Below are positions 22,991-32,910 of a stretch of 64,000 nucleotides of DNA, piece by piece. A program made the translations under genes and the position numbers. Below the pieces are notes generated by a model that was not told the origin of the DNA, did not search any database, and was given only the letters and a program-made list of their open reading frames with translations. The number at the start of each line of letters is the position of its first letter. The first letter of the stretch is position 1. Source of the DNA: Batillaria attramentaria (taxonomy: Eukaryota > Mollusca > Gastropoda > Batillariidae); contig JACVVK020000372.1 of NCBI GenBank assembly GCA_018292915.2, forward strand, positions 7,501-71,500, given 5' to 3'.

Positions 22991-23412
22991 GCTCTGTGGG
23001 TGCAGGAAAACCTGCCTATACATGCGTTCTGAGGGTGCAGGAAAACCTGCCCATATGCGCTGTGTGGGTGCAGGAAAACCTGCCTATATGCGCTCTGTGG
23101 GTGCAGGAAAACCTGCCTACATGCACTCTGTAGGTGCAGGAAAACCTGCCTCTATGCGCTCTATGGGTGCAGGAAAACCTGCCCATATGCGCTGTGTGGG
23201 TGCAGGAAAACCTGCCTATATGCGCTCTGTGGGTGCAGGAAAACCTGCCTACATGCACTCTGTAGGTGCAGGAAAACCTGCCTCTATGCGCTCTATGGGT
23301 GCAGGAAAACCTGCCTACCTACGCTGTGTGGGTGCAGGAGAACCTGCCTGGTGCACTCTGTGAGTGCAGGAAAACCTGCTTTTATGCGCTCTGTGGGTGC
23401 AGGAAAACCTAT
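22991..23412. repeat. 33 bp minisatellite, 13 units, with 132 bp higher-order repeat
   Basis: GTGCAGGAAAACCTGC recurs about every 33 bp from 22999 to 23397. Units differ in the half after it. The four variants starting at 23041 (ending in tgtgtggg, tctgtggg, tctgtagg, tctatggg) repeat in the same order 132 bp later. GCAGG-AAAA-CCTGC in each unit is a 5 bp stem with 4-base loop. Because 33 is divisible by three, both strands stay open over the array (139 codons plus, 80 minus). I judge this a by-product, since there is no flanking gene structure. Confidence 0.92.
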
Positions 23413-23434
23413 CTGGGGGTTTGCTTCTCTGCGC

Positions 23435-23583
23435 CAAAGCCCCGTGACGTAAGGGTGACGCAAAACACGTAGGAAAAAGGACAATGTCACAAAGCGCAAT
23501 TCTTTTGAACCAAGCCTGGAATCAAACGGCCACGACTTGAACTTAGCGTCGACAGTCCAACGTTCTACCAGCCCGGCTACCTT
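23435..23583 (-). mobile_element. SINE-A-like, diverged copy
   Basis: The minus strand from 23583 gives a tRNA-like head with ctggtagaacgttggac and a box B-like tttgattccagg. Downstream are tcct-cgtgt and ttgcgtcacccttacgt, which weakly match the SINE-A body. Tail missing. Confidence 0.55.
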
Positions 23584-23656
23584 ACAGTTTCAAAATAGTT
23601 CACTGTCCTTAATTGGTAAGATCGTCGGAAGAGTGTGCCTGATGAACCTGTGCTTA

Positions 23657-23703
<47 letters not shown>

Positions 23704-23704
23704 A
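23657..23704 (+). repeat. (CTGT)n(CT)n microsatellite
   Basis: About five CTGT units, then about 27 bp CT. Confidence 0.9.
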
Positions 23705-23939
23705 GGTGAATATGAGCGAAAGTTTGCACTGTCGGAGCTCGAAACCGTCCGTTTTGGAAGGCACAGTCAGGTTATCCAACGCAGACAGAAGTGATCTACT
23801 TTTTCTCCCCTACTAATCATGTTTGGTTGCCCCCTTGACAAACACCAAAGCAAAATTAGCATCACGCAAGGGACATCATTTGTGTCGTGGAGTTCCTCCC
23901 CCCCTACCCTTGGTTGGGCAATTAGGCTAGGGCAGTAGT

Positions 23940-24196
23940 TTGCTTCAAGGGCTGTCACACTCACCAGACTGTCCGTGCGGAACAGCCCCTCAAACCCCGG
24001 AACACATTCTGCAGTCCTGCCCCCTTTTCAAAGAAGCAAGGACACAACACTGGCCGAACGCAGCCACACTGGCAGAGAAACTCTGGGGCAGCAAAACAGA
24101 CCTCCTGAAGACCACTGCTTATATAAAGACCACAAACCTAATCATCTGAGGCGGAGTCCAGAACAGGGAACGCAGAAGAAGAAGAAGCTTCAAGTG
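23940..24196 (+). mobile_element. LINE 3-prime end with CCHC-like C-terminal motif and (GAA)n tail
   Basis: The frame at 23940-24149 ends SPDCPCGTAPQTPEHILQSC, then PLFKEART and a stop. The C-x-C-G-x6-H-x4-C spacing is the C-terminal zinc-binding motif common in Jockey-superfamily and related non-LTR elements. About 40 bp after the stop comes a gcagaagaagaagaag tail. A 5-prime truncated copy. Confidence 0.75.
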
Positions 24197-24611
24197 TAAC
24201 AGAGTACCCTCGCTGCCGACCAACCTGATGTGAGACTACATGGAAAAAAACTGGGATGCAGGGCAAAATACTTTCATGACACCCAGACCTCAGGTGCAGT
24301 AAAAGATATTTCATGTTGTTGATTTGAAATCTTCAGCGACCCACTTCCGGAAACGTCAAAGTTCGACGCCGCCTTTTGAGTTGGAAATGTTTGTCTCCGG
24401 GGACAAACATGCTGAAAGCACGAGGAGCAGCTGGTGTCTGTACGATGCCGCACTTAGATCAGATTACAAGAAAAACACAAGAAAATCGATAATCACCAAA
24501 AAACCCCAACACGACGCCCAGTTCATATTTCGGGGGGGGGGGGGGAATCATCTTTTTTGATTGGCAGGAGTCAGAATCTGATCCTAATACAGATTCCTGC
24601 CGGACGGGCAA
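24197..24611. other. No gene recognised
   Basis: Apparently unique DNA with a poly(G) run at about 24532-24544. Confidence 0.4.
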
Positions 24612-25402
24612 GCCCTAGTGATGTTCAGTTGGTATAGTTCACCCGCTTGGGGGTGCAAATGTATACCAGTTATATGCAGGGGGGAGCAAATGTACTCCAG
24701 CTCTCAACTCAGCGGGGCAATTGTATCCCGCCCTTCAGTCCCGTCAGCTCTCGCGATATTTCCCCGCTATTTTCATCGAAAGACTCGTTTCCGGAAAGCG
24801 AAACGGTTACAAATTACAACAGATACTATACATGCACATAATGTGACCCGTTCTCGCGAAAGGGACCATAAGTCGCGCTAGGCCGAACGCCGCTACAGGC
24901 GAAAAGAGTGCAGGGGTCAGTATGGCCGCCTTGTGAGTATCCAACTTCAACTGCTGATATCTCTGTGTCAATTTTAGTAGTACAGCTTTCATTCTTATAT
25001 TAAATTAAACTGCATGACCAGTAAACTGCAGTGATGTACATATCTTTAAATTGATAATTTTCGACTTATGGTCCCTTTTGTGAGAACGGGTCACATAAAT
25101 GATATCTTCATCATCTGATGGCTACATTAGTTTAATGATTTCGTTTACGTGACATTCATAAAACAAAGTTAGCTGTCACGTGAATTCAACCCGTGAGACC
25201 CGAATGCAAGATACATTTGCACCCCGTCCCACGCCCCTGGTGTACATATCCCCCCCCCCCCCTCTGCAATAACAACCCCAGTCACGTGGCTAAGCGGTCG
25301 AGGTTGTACCTCTATCATTGGCTTGGTTCACGAGTTACCCCTGCGAATGTCTGGTATACATTTGCACCCCCTAACAGGCGAACTTCACCAACTGAGCCCT
25401 AG
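24612..25402. mobile_element. Possible inverted-repeat element, about 785 bp, containing a MITE
   Basis: The left end (about 24627-24685: tcagttggt, agttc, gggggtgcaaatgtatacc, gcagggg) matches the reverse complement of the right end (about 25330-25394) over roughly 60 bp with substitutions. GCCCTAG flanks both sides (24612-24618 and 25396-25402), a possible 7 bp target duplication. TGCAAATGTA-type words also recur inside each arm. No transposase is visible. Confidence 0.55.
24841..25096. mobile_element. 256 bp MITE with 35 bp terminal inverted repeats
   Basis: Left end 24841-24875 and the reverse complement of 25062-25096 match at 33 of 35 positions, both starting ATGTGACCCGTTCTC and ending GGGACCATAAGTCG. 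The interior is AT-rich and non-coding. No clear target duplication or superfamily signature was seen. It lies between the arms of the larger inverted element. Confidence 0.9.
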
Positions 25403-25622
25403 AGAGTGTATCTTGAGAGTAACTATGACGGAAGCAAAATACATATAACGGAAGCAAAGTATTACAGATGCAGTCTACAAAGCCAAAGGGTCGTTATTTT
25501 ACTCATAAATCAGTCAGTGTATGAAGGTTAGTTGGTTGCTTCTTCGCGGATTCAGCGTCCTTTTGTACCAAGTAAGGATGCAATCGAAGACGGGGCATCT
25601 TGAATTCCCTGAAGTAGAAAGG
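25403..25622. other. Nothing recognised
   Basis: Short apparently unique stretch before a microsatellite. Confidence 0.4.
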
Positions 25623-25741
<119 letters not shown>

Positions 25742-26049
25742 TTATAAGCCAAACTCCTTGTGTGATTTCATGATCTGCTTTACTTGTCGGTGGAGCCAAA
25801 GACATTTTTTTTAAGGACAATAAAGTTATCTGTATCTGTATATTTGTGTTTGCATATTGTCTCATACTGTGATCAATGGACCGGTATGGTGGATGGAGTC
25901 TGTGATGTCATTAATGTGTAAATTTAACTTATATCTACTATTATTACTAAAACTGTTTTATTTTATATTTAATTAATAGAAATCTCTACTTTAATTGAAG
26001 TGTTTATCATGTATTATTTTATGTGTATTTTTCATTTAATGTGTATGAT

Positions 26050-26112
26050 TGTTTTGTTTGTCCAACACACCTAAATTTCCCTCTGGGATAATAAAGATGT
26101 ATTGATTGATTA
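26050..26112 (+). mobile_element. Retroelement 3-prime tail (GGGATAATAAAG type)
   Basis: ccctctgggataataaagatgtattgattgattaattga resembles the short-tandem tail of a LINE or SINE. A related gggataataaagatttatt lies at about 20652. No upstream coding part is recognised in the AT-rich 25740-26050 region. Confidence 0.45.
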
Positions 26113-26199
26113 ATTGAAATCTGAGAAATGCGCCAACACTGTTAAAACGTTCCTCTTTTGTAAAGCCTTCCAGTAATTTCCTGTGTCAGTTTCACCAGT

Positions 26200-26312
26200 G
26201 TATGCGTGTCCGCCGTCTGTAAAATGTACGTGAGTGTCGGTGAGTGGTTGGCGCACTGAGTTTATACAAAAGAAATGCGCCCTACAAACACCATTTATTA
26301 TTATTATTATTA

Positions 26313-26350
<38 letters not shown>
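26200..26350 (+). mobile_element. LINE/SINE-B-type 3-prime tail followed by (ATT)n and (TTGA)n
   Basis: ggttggcgcactgag, then aaatgcgccctacaaa and (TTA)n at 26296-26318, matches the GCGC-stem plus ATT tail seen at 18640, 35065, 36593, 41797 and 45405. It continues into (TGAT)n to 26350. Confidence 0.6.
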
Positions 26351-26352
<2 letters not shown>

Positions 26353-26354
26353 CA

Positions 26355-26440
26355 AGAAAAAAGCCGGCACAACGTTTGACTCCCCGCCTGGAGTCGAACA
26401 CAACCCGAGCATTGAAAGTTCAACGATCTACACTATAGCT
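26355..26440 (-). mobile_element. SINE-A head fragment
   Basis: The minus strand from 26440 reads a tRNA-like head with gttgaactttcaatgctcgg and box B-like gttcgactccaggc, then a ggctttttt-like body start. Body and tail beyond this are lost at the (TGAT)n. Confidence 0.6.
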
Positions 26441-26490
26441 GTCAACTCAGCCTTACTCCTGATGCCAGCTCCTCGGCGTACGAAAGGGGA

Positions 26491-27099
26491 TTGTTTGTAG
26501 CAAGAGAAGGAAAACGGAAACTCATCACAGCTTTTAGACTTTCCAGAAACGGAAACCCGCAGCGTCAGCAGAAGGCTCCCTTGGGGGGAAACGCGAAGGA
26601 GCGGTTCGTGGTCACTAATTTGAACGACCAAACCAGACACACGCAGACACGCGCTGGACGGTACTTGAGTGTCATGCCGCGTCGTGTTCCCCTACTTCGT
26701 ATCTTTAGAGGCTCAGGTAGAAGGAAGTGTCAGCCGGCTTTGTTAGTGGTAATTTCTAGGATTAGAAGCACAGCACGTCTTTCTGGTTTGCTGGATGCTG
26801 GTTCTGCGGCGTATATCGACAAAAAAATACACACGCAGAACATCTCATCAAAAGACTCGATCGCGTATGGTGGGGAATGGGACGTACTCCAGTGTTCACG
26901 GATGGTTGCGATCGCAAGTGTTTTGCTGAAGCTTACGATCAAACGGATGGCTTGCGATGCAGGACAGAAGCCAATGGCCTGCACGAAAAATGGGAGATGT
27001 TCCTGGCTACAAATGAAAAGAATCAGTTTACACAATAACTGTCGGTGTTGTGCGCTTTACTCGGTTAGTTTCCTACATCCTGATAGTGTGGCTGGTTAG
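26491..27099 (+). CDS. Unidentified 202-codon frame, probably not a gene
   Basis: The longest frame in the window that is not simple repeat. It starts at TTG (first ATG is later, at MPRRVP). Composition is mixed with many R, K, S and C, and I see no signal peptide, domain or repeat. An overlapping 101-codon frame on the minus strand at 26730-27035 is equally open, which argues against coding constraint on this strand. Confidence 0.12.
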   Translation: MFVAREGKRKLITAFRLSRNGNPQRQQKAPLGGNAKERFVVTNLNDQTRHTQTRAGRYLSVMPRRVPLLRIFRGSGRRKCQPALLVVISRIRSTARLSGLLDAGSAAYIDKKIHTQNISSKDSIAYGGEWDVLQCSRMVAIASVLLKLTIKRMACDAGQKPMACTKNGRCSWLQMKRISLHNNCRCCALYSVSFLHPDSVAG

Positions 27100-27169
27100 T
27101 TACTGCGCTGTACGTTGCACACTTTTTTCTGCCATGTAAAATTAATGTCAAAGACTGGCTTATTAAGTA

Positions 27170-27205
<36 letters not shown>

Positions 27206-27275
27206 TAATGAGTATTAATATTAATATTATAAATATTATTAATATTATAATGAGTATTAGTATTAATATAAATGT
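27170..27275. repeat. AT-rich (AAT)n and ATTAATATT-type low-complexity block
   Basis: About 32 bp of AAT triplets, then repeated attaatatta words. A (GA)n run follows at 27366-27390. Confidence 0.85.
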
Positions 27276-27390
27276 CCACCATCACATCTACCTGTTAGCT
27301 CAGCGTAGCAGGTTTATTTTTTTTCTTTGTTGTTGTTGCTTAGGTTTGTTTTTTGAAAGTTATTGCGAGAGAGAGAGAGAGAGAGAGAGT

Positions 27391-28001
27391 TGATTTATAT
27401 CTCAATCTGTAAAGCTGGACAGCGCTTTAAGCATGCACCACCGAGCATATTGTGCATTATAAAAGCGATTTATTCTTGTTATTAATTGTGTATCTGACGG
27501 TGGCGATTCGTTACATGTAATTCAGTTCTTTTTGTGACTGACATTAATTTGGGCCTTTCTGTCTACACTCAATCGCAATCAAAAAAAAAAAAAAAAAACC
27601 TCTCCAGCGATTGGAAATCAAATTGGGTTTTTGTAACGTTGACTTCTCGCAAACATTCGACCAGTGAGATTAATGCTGGCAGCGAACTCTTTTTTTCTCG
27701 TCATTTGTCTCGAAGTCCGCGGGAAATGGGGTCTACTTTCTTTTTGTTTTCTCTTTCTTTTCGTTTTTTTTTCCCCTCTCTTGTCTTCGCGAGAAACTTG
27801 GCAAGCGAGATACAGTCCTTACAAATCGGATATTAGGTCAGTAAGATACAAAGTAGATGAGATGTCCCCAGGGACCTGGCTTTAGCTATACCATGTCGGT
27901 TTGTTGTTCATAGAGGGGTCGACCCTGTGTTCTCGGCGCTCTATGTTCCTTTCTTGTGCCATTTCATGCTTGGGGTCAAGTAAGGGTTAGGGTTGTTGCA
28001 G
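27391..28001. other. No gene recognised
   Basis: Apparently unique DNA with poly(A) at about 27581-27598. Near 27981 gggttagggtt is a minimal telomere-like word. Confidence 0.4.
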
Positions 28002-28116
28002 GAATATAGAGCTCCGGGAACATAGACTTCGGGAACATAGACCTCCGGGAACACAGACTCCGGGAACACAGACCTCGGGGAACATAGACCTCCGGGAATA
28101 GAGACCTCCGGGAACA
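28002..28116 (+). repeat. 16 bp minisatellite, about 7 units
   Basis: Seven units of a GAACATAGACCTCCGG-like word, 15-16 bp each, with variants such as gaacacagactccgg and gaatagagacctccgg. Confidence 0.9.
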
Positions 28117-28199
28117 GTTGTTGTGGAGGTGATTTTTGGTTTTTTGTTTGTTTGTTTGTTTTTGTTTGTTTGATTGGTTTTTTTTTTTTTTTTTTTGGT

Positions 28200-28245
28200 T
28201 TTTGGGGGGGCGAACACCCTTTTCCACTCCACAAGACAGGACAGC

Positions 28246-28288
<43 letters not shown>

Positions 28289-28373
28289 ACACACACGAGA
28301 AAAGCTTGTGCTGGAATCAAACTTAATGACCTGAACACTGAAAGACCAAGTTTCTACCAGCTCGGCTCAGTAT
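28200..28373 (-). mobile_element. SINE-A-like, diverged copy with internal (CA)n
   Basis: The minus strand from 28373 reads gagccgagctggtagaaac and box B-like gtttgattccagc. After (CA)n at 28251-28286 it reads cttgtggagtggaaaagggtg, matching the SINE-A tggtggaaaaggacg region. A poly(T) stretch at 28180-28196 precedes it. Confidence 0.55.
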
Positions 28374-28595
28374 CCTTGTTTCCCCTACACATGCTTAATT
28401 TGTATCACTCTCTGTCCCCATTAAGGTCTAAGGTCCCCATTTTGGTTCCTCACGTTCACAACGCTTTTTGATTGCAGAAGTCGATTGATGGGATCGCCAA
28501 CTTTCTGTTTTTAGTCCCAGTCATGACATAATGAAGTGCGGAAAAGACTGTGAAATGACTTGAAAACTTGGAAGAATCCGCTTTCTTGTATTTAG

Positions 28596-28681
28596 TACGC
28601 AACACTTGGGGATGCCACGCTCGGGAAGGAGACGACAGCGAAGTCAAAGACGGCATTCTGAAGCCATCTATGCGAAGAAAG
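28596..28681 (+). CDS. Candidate internal exon of 86 bases (speculative)
   Basis: A pyrimidine-rich acceptor, tttcttgtatttag (to 28595), and a donor, aaag then gtaatg at 28682, bound 86 bases. One frame is open throughout and reads RNTWGCHAREGDDSEVKDG and on to MRRK. No family recognised and no partner exon seen. Matches of this quality occur by chance. Confidence 0.15.
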
Positions 28682-29651
28682 GTAATGGGGTGTCGTAATT
28701 ACAAGTTAAATTACAGTATTTCTACGCTTAATCTGGATTACATTTTAACTCTGAAGTACATGAAACAAGTTCAAGAGTTGACGAATTCCGGCAAATCAAG
28801 TGAAATGTCAAAATTTAAGAGTTCAGCCTCAGTCGCCTGTTTTGGCTGCTAGCACAGAATTGGGTCGGTCCACCACGACCGTGGCGTACGGACAGAAATA
28901 CAGCGCTAACAAAACGGGTTTCTACCTGTCAGAGTGATAGACTGCAACCATCTCTTACTATGCTACAGGGGAAAACTCTCAGGAGGGAGAGAGAGAGAAA
29001 GAGAGAGAGAGAGCGGAGAGAGAGAGAGGGTGGGTGCCGGTTTGGGAGTTTAACGAGAGAGAGAGAGAGAGAGAGCAGAAACCTAGTCAGTGTTGCAAGG
29101 TTGAGAGCGAAACGGATTTACTACTCACGCAATATCGTTTCGCATTCGCAACCTGCCCGATAGGCCTGCAAACCGTACCCCAAGGGATATTTCATTCAAG
29201 GTTATTTACTAGATTAATCATCAGCATCTCCAGTTTCCAGCGCCGCTCTCTACGGGGAATTCTTCCCTAAGTGCCCGCTTCAGGAGTCTTGCACGTCGTT
29301 CGTGCTTGGCCCAAGCCCCTGCTCTATTGGCCGCAATCGACCAGGGATCTGTTTTGACAGGGTGTTTGGAGGCTGGCTATCGGTCTGCTCATCACGCGGT
29401 CCCTTGGACCGTTTTGACAAAAGGGTCGGCTTACCCGCACGCCCGTGTCCCGCTGCCCCACTGATCTAGATGTTCCTATGTTTGAGGAGATCTTCTTTGG
29501 GGATGCCAGCTGCCCTGGTCAAGATTATTATCGCAACCTCAATTACCCTGGCGAACTGGTCTCAGTTGTAGTTGCTGATTATTTCAATCCCTGATATCAG
29601 TGGCTGTCTGGCATAGATAGAATATCTGCCTGTAAAAGCCACACTGAAAAA
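28682..29651. other. No gene recognised; (GA)n tracts
   Basis: (GA)n-rich stretches at 28985-29030 and 29056-29076. The rest is apparently unique. Confidence 0.4.
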
Positions 29652-29790
29652 TGGGGGAAGGTAGGTGTTTTAGGGTTTAACGTCCTTCTCCACCACATGC
29701 GGGTGACATCAAAGACGGGGCAACGAGAAAAAGGCCAGCACAAACAATTGACCCCGGCCCAGCCGGGATTCCAACTCAAGGTCCGAGCTA
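29652..29790 (-). mobile_element. SINE-A, 5-prime truncated
   Basis: The minus strand from about 29790 begins near box B (gagttggaatcccggc), then tgtgctgg, tttttctcgttgccccgtc, tggtggagaaggacgttaaac and a degenerate tail. Confidence 0.85.
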
Positions 29791-29984
29791 AAGCATGGGG
29801 GACATATGTATTGTATGTAAAGGTATGGGTTAACGGAAACAACTCAAACTTCCAAGATAATATTATCATGCTTTCCGCTTGCTGGAGAATCGGGATTATG
29901 GCGGCTTGTAGACGATCAAATAATTGGGAGGAGGTGGGAGGGCTCGGGGGGGGGGGGGAGGGGGATGATCAGCACCGACGACCT

Positions 29985-30115
29985 GACACAGCGTTCTACC
30001 GACAATGCTCTTGACTTAAGTTCGATTCCCGTCTGGGAGCAAAAACTTGCACTTTCGCTTTGTCGCCCCTCTTTGATATCACCTATGCGTGCTGGAAAGG
30101 TGGACCAACACCTTC
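29985..30115 (+). mobile_element. SINE-A-like, diverged copy
   Basis: A weak head with gcgttctaccgacaatgctc, box B-like agttcgattcccgtc, then ctttgatatcacctatgcgtg and ggaaagg. Strongly decayed compared with neighbours. Confidence 0.55.
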
Positions 30116-30640
30116 ATACAAACCAGCCCTAAAATACTCTGAACTAAGCACTATGACTTAGAACTCCAGTGCTACTACTGCTACTACTACTACGAACAAC
30201 ATCAACAAACAAACAAACCAGCAACAACAACAGCTGCAACAGCAACAACAACAAAACAACAACAAAACCAATGACTGAAGCAAGCATCTGGCAGCAAAAA
30301 CATTTGTTTTACACCACGGCCGGTTTCCAAAGAACTCTAAAATGTGTCTGTACGTTTACCGATGAAAGAGAGAACAGCCGAATCCGACTCTAGCCTAGAA
30401 AGTTTGTTTAAGGTGAACTGTGGTAAAGTGCGTAAAAACTGCACAAAACTCTGGCACCGGAGTGCGCCCGACAGCTGTCGAGCCTGCTGAAACTGAAAAA
30501 AAAATCTGCAAGACGAAGTGCAACAGTAGCACATGAGGAGGGTTCCCAGTGAACACGCCCGGCCACTATTGCCATGATCAGTTCTGCAAACAACTTTGCT
30601 GTTGCAATGAGGATCTGCGTGCTATAACGATTTGTGGCAA
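30116..30640. other. No gene recognised
   Basis: Includes (CTA)n and CAA-rich stretches at 30170-30270. Otherwise apparently unique. Confidence 0.4.
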
Positions 30641-30752
30641 ATGTGAGTGTGGGTGTGTGTGTGTTTGGGAGTTTAACGTCCTTTTCCACCGCATACGGGT
30701 GATATCAACCATGGGGCAACGATGAAAAAGCCAGCACAAATATTTGGCCCGG
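30641..30752 (-). mobile_element. SINE-A, body and tail
   Basis: The minus strand gives gggccaaatatttgtgctgg, ctttttcatcgttgcccc, gtggaaaaggacgttaaac and a degenerate tail at 30641-30665. The head is replaced at 30753 by a different tRNA-like sequence. Confidence 0.85.
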
Positions 30753-30825
30753 ATCTGGTTCAGTGGGTAAGGCATCCGAATGCGGATCTTGATCTGTCTG
30801 GTTCAAATCCCCGGAGGGCAGGAAT
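30753..30825 (+). mobile_element. tRNA-like SINE head of another family
   Basis: A box A-like tggttcagtgggtaagg and a box B-like tggttcaaatccccgg are spaced as in a tRNA. The same type occurs on the minus strand at 51670-51752. No tRNA gene is claimed, because stem pairing is incomplete. Confidence 0.5.
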
Positions 30826-31254
30826 TCGGTTCAATTATTTCTTTCCAAAATCGAGTCAAAATCATGTGCAGACTCGTTTACGGAGCCTGTCTCGCTCTCG
30901 CAACTTGAATTCCCGAGCAATAGGACAACAAAGAGTTTGAATAATTACAAACAAAAGTAGATTCATTATATATTAAATATAATGCATGTGCATAAGAAAC
31001 AAACACTATGATCGATGTGAGCTGTTAAAAATAGCTGCTGGGTTATTGGGGTTTTTTGCTTCTTGTTTTTTGTGTTATTTTTTTTAGGGGGGGGGGGGGG
31101 GGTCGTTTCGTTTCGTTTCCTATATCGGAAACAGTGACGAACACCGACGGACTTGTGGAAAACTCTTGCGGGCGAAATCTCATAAAACACACGCAAGGCA
31201 GGCGTGTGTGCACAACACCCCATTAGTGCATCAGGTAACGACGTGAGACGGCGC
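30826..31254. other. No gene recognised
   Basis: Apparently unique, with poly(T)/poly(G) at about 31078-31102. Confidence 0.4.
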
Positions 31255-31325
31255 AGAATTGTGCCTCCCAGCTGGGAGTTGAACTCACGACCCGTGCACT
31301 GGCATCCCGACGGCTATAGTAGAGA
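31255..31325 (-). mobile_element. tRNA-like SINE head
   Basis: The minus strand has a box B-like gagttcaactcccagctggg preceded by ccagtgcacgggtcg. The body is not recognisable. Confidence 0.5.
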
Positions 31326-31545
31326 TTCATGGTTGTTGTTAAACTTTCAGATGAGCCCGATGCAGATTTGCTGACGCGGATTTTTTTTTTTTTTTTCTGA
31401 CTAGGCCTTTTCTAAGTTTTTTTTTTTTGTTTTTTTTTTGAGAAGTTGTGCGGGTAATAGCATCAGTTGGACACTGTGACGACATTTGACGTGGGTGTTT
31501 TGTCTCGTCTAGACCATCAACACTAACAGTCTAGCAAAAACCAAC

Positions 31546-31629
31546 ATGAGCTACGATTACTGCCCCGAGTTTAGTCAACATCCTCACGTCATCATCTGGA
31601 TCCCTCGCCGCCCACTCCTGCAACTGCTG
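31546..31629 (+). CDS. Candidate first coding exon, 28 codons
   Basis: ATG at 31546 in good context (accaacATGA) opens MSYDYCPEFSQHPHVIIWIP, continues for 8 more codons, and is followed at once by GTAAGA at 31630, a phase-0 donor. If unspliced, the frame continues to 31773. The short peptide has no recognisable family. Support is limited to start context and donor. Confidence 0.25.
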
Positions 31630-31773
31630 GTAAGACCCTTGAGGTACAAATCACTAACGCTGTCGATGCATTGGCTCCATCTATACTGCGCACCCCTCCC
31701 TCCTCCCGCGGCGGCGGGATTAATCAAGATTGCGAAGAGTGTTTGTAGTGATATGACAATTCAGAAATGTTGA

Positions 31774-32186
31774 CGACTACTGCCCACAGAAAAAGCCGTT
31801 ACGGAAAAGGACGTATAACTGAGTGTCAAAAACTTCGGACTTTCTACACACAAGATTCACACAGTGAAGGGCGTATAATATATGTAAGTGGTAAAAACTT
31901 GAGGCTTTCTGTGCAAACACTATGTGCTAAGCTTAAGCACAGACACAGGGAGATAACTTTTCCACTCCACGGCGTGTAGCCGCGATAGCACAGATACAAG
32001 TTCGGAATACTACAGAAATACTACAAGACCGGACATTCAGGGACGCCTCAAAACAGTAAATCACCCACAGCGACCGTTTGCGTACAAAATGCCTGAATTT
32101 TTCAAGGGTGACCTGTCGCTAGAATAAAATAGGATTTATTTGGTGCCCTTGGGAGTCTTCTGCAGGTCCTAGGTCGGTTTTCCTAT
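31774..32186. other. Nothing recognised
   Basis: Apparently unique DNA. Confidence 0.4.
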
Positions 32187-32198
32187 TAATTTTGTCGG

Positions 32199-32372
32199 GT
32201 GGGGGTGGGTGGGTGTTTGGGGGTTCAACGTCCTTTTCAACCACATAGGGTGATATCAAAGACGGGGCAACGATGAAAAAGCCAGCACAAATATTTGGCC
32301 CCAGCCGGGATCGAACTCACGACCCGAGCATTAGAAGTCCAACGCTCTACCATTCGACCACCCCGGCTCCCC
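32199..32372 (-). mobile_element. SINE-A, full length with perfect 12 bp target duplication
   Basis: The minus-strand copy runs from ggggagccggggtggtcg at 32372 to an (ACCC)n tail at 32199, with intact box A and box B. TAATTTTGTCGG flanks it exactly at 32187-32198 and 32373-32384. Few differences from the consensus indicate a recent insertion. Confidence 0.97.
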
Positions 32373-32423
32373 TAATTTTGTCGGTCTGTCGATGTGAAAC
32401 AGAACGGAGCCGCTTCTCCCTTG

Positions 32424-32576
32424 AAAACCCATGCAAAACCTTTTGTTTGAAATCTTCAGGTCAATAGGAGCCACTTCCGCCGCGATCTCGGGCCTAGCGG
32501 GGAAGGCCAATGACTTGCGTAATTGTGGCTTGAAGTGGCTCCTACTGGTGTGCAGTGGCTTCTTCTTTTTAACCAG
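32424..32576 (-). mobile_element. Foldback MITE (family M1), copy with a damaged arm
   Basis: Reverse complement of the M1 pattern. It keeps the inner block (ctagcggggaaggcc) and one arm (gtggcttgaagtggctcct). The other arm is shortened to ataggagccacttc. Flanks match copies at 37594-37775 and 47344-47520, e.g. catgcaaaacc and aatcttcagg. Confidence 0.8.
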
Positions 32577-32739
32577 TCTTATATCATGTAGCGGGCGTGG
32601 GTGGTCGGGCTCGGGGTATCAAGAGTTAACTACCAGACAATGACTTGCAAAATACGACAAAATATGACAGTGCAAATACGTGTGCGCGTTAGAGGCTTGT
32701 GGCTTTGCGTGAGAACAATCACCGTCGAAACTTTTGAAG

Positions 32740-32910
32740 GTCACAGAACATAATTCAAATGAGGCAGGCAAGGGAGTGAGGACCTGCACTATTAAAATGA
32801 CTTTTTCCCCTTTTCCCTGTGTTTTTGTGAGTTGCTAAAAGAGCATTTGACCCCAGAATTTCGGTTCTGGTGAAAAGCGGGATGTTTGGTGTGTAGAAAA
32901 ATGGGAGCGT
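32740..32910 (+). repeat. Dispersed repeat R3, copy 1
   Basis: About 170 bp matching 53950-54129: gtcacagaacataatt, aaatgaggcaggcaaggga, cctgcactatta, ttccctgtgttttt and gagttgctaaa. Same orientation. Confidence 0.8.

Noticed and set aside
22944..23363. Possible 139-residue repeat protein (11-residue repeats)
   Set aside because: The 33 bp minisatellite keeps any stop-free frame open, and the minus strand is open as well. There is no signal peptide, promoter or splice context.
22991..23412. CRISPR-like array
   Set aside because: Units are head-to-tail with no unique spacers of constant length, and the genome is clearly eukaryotic.
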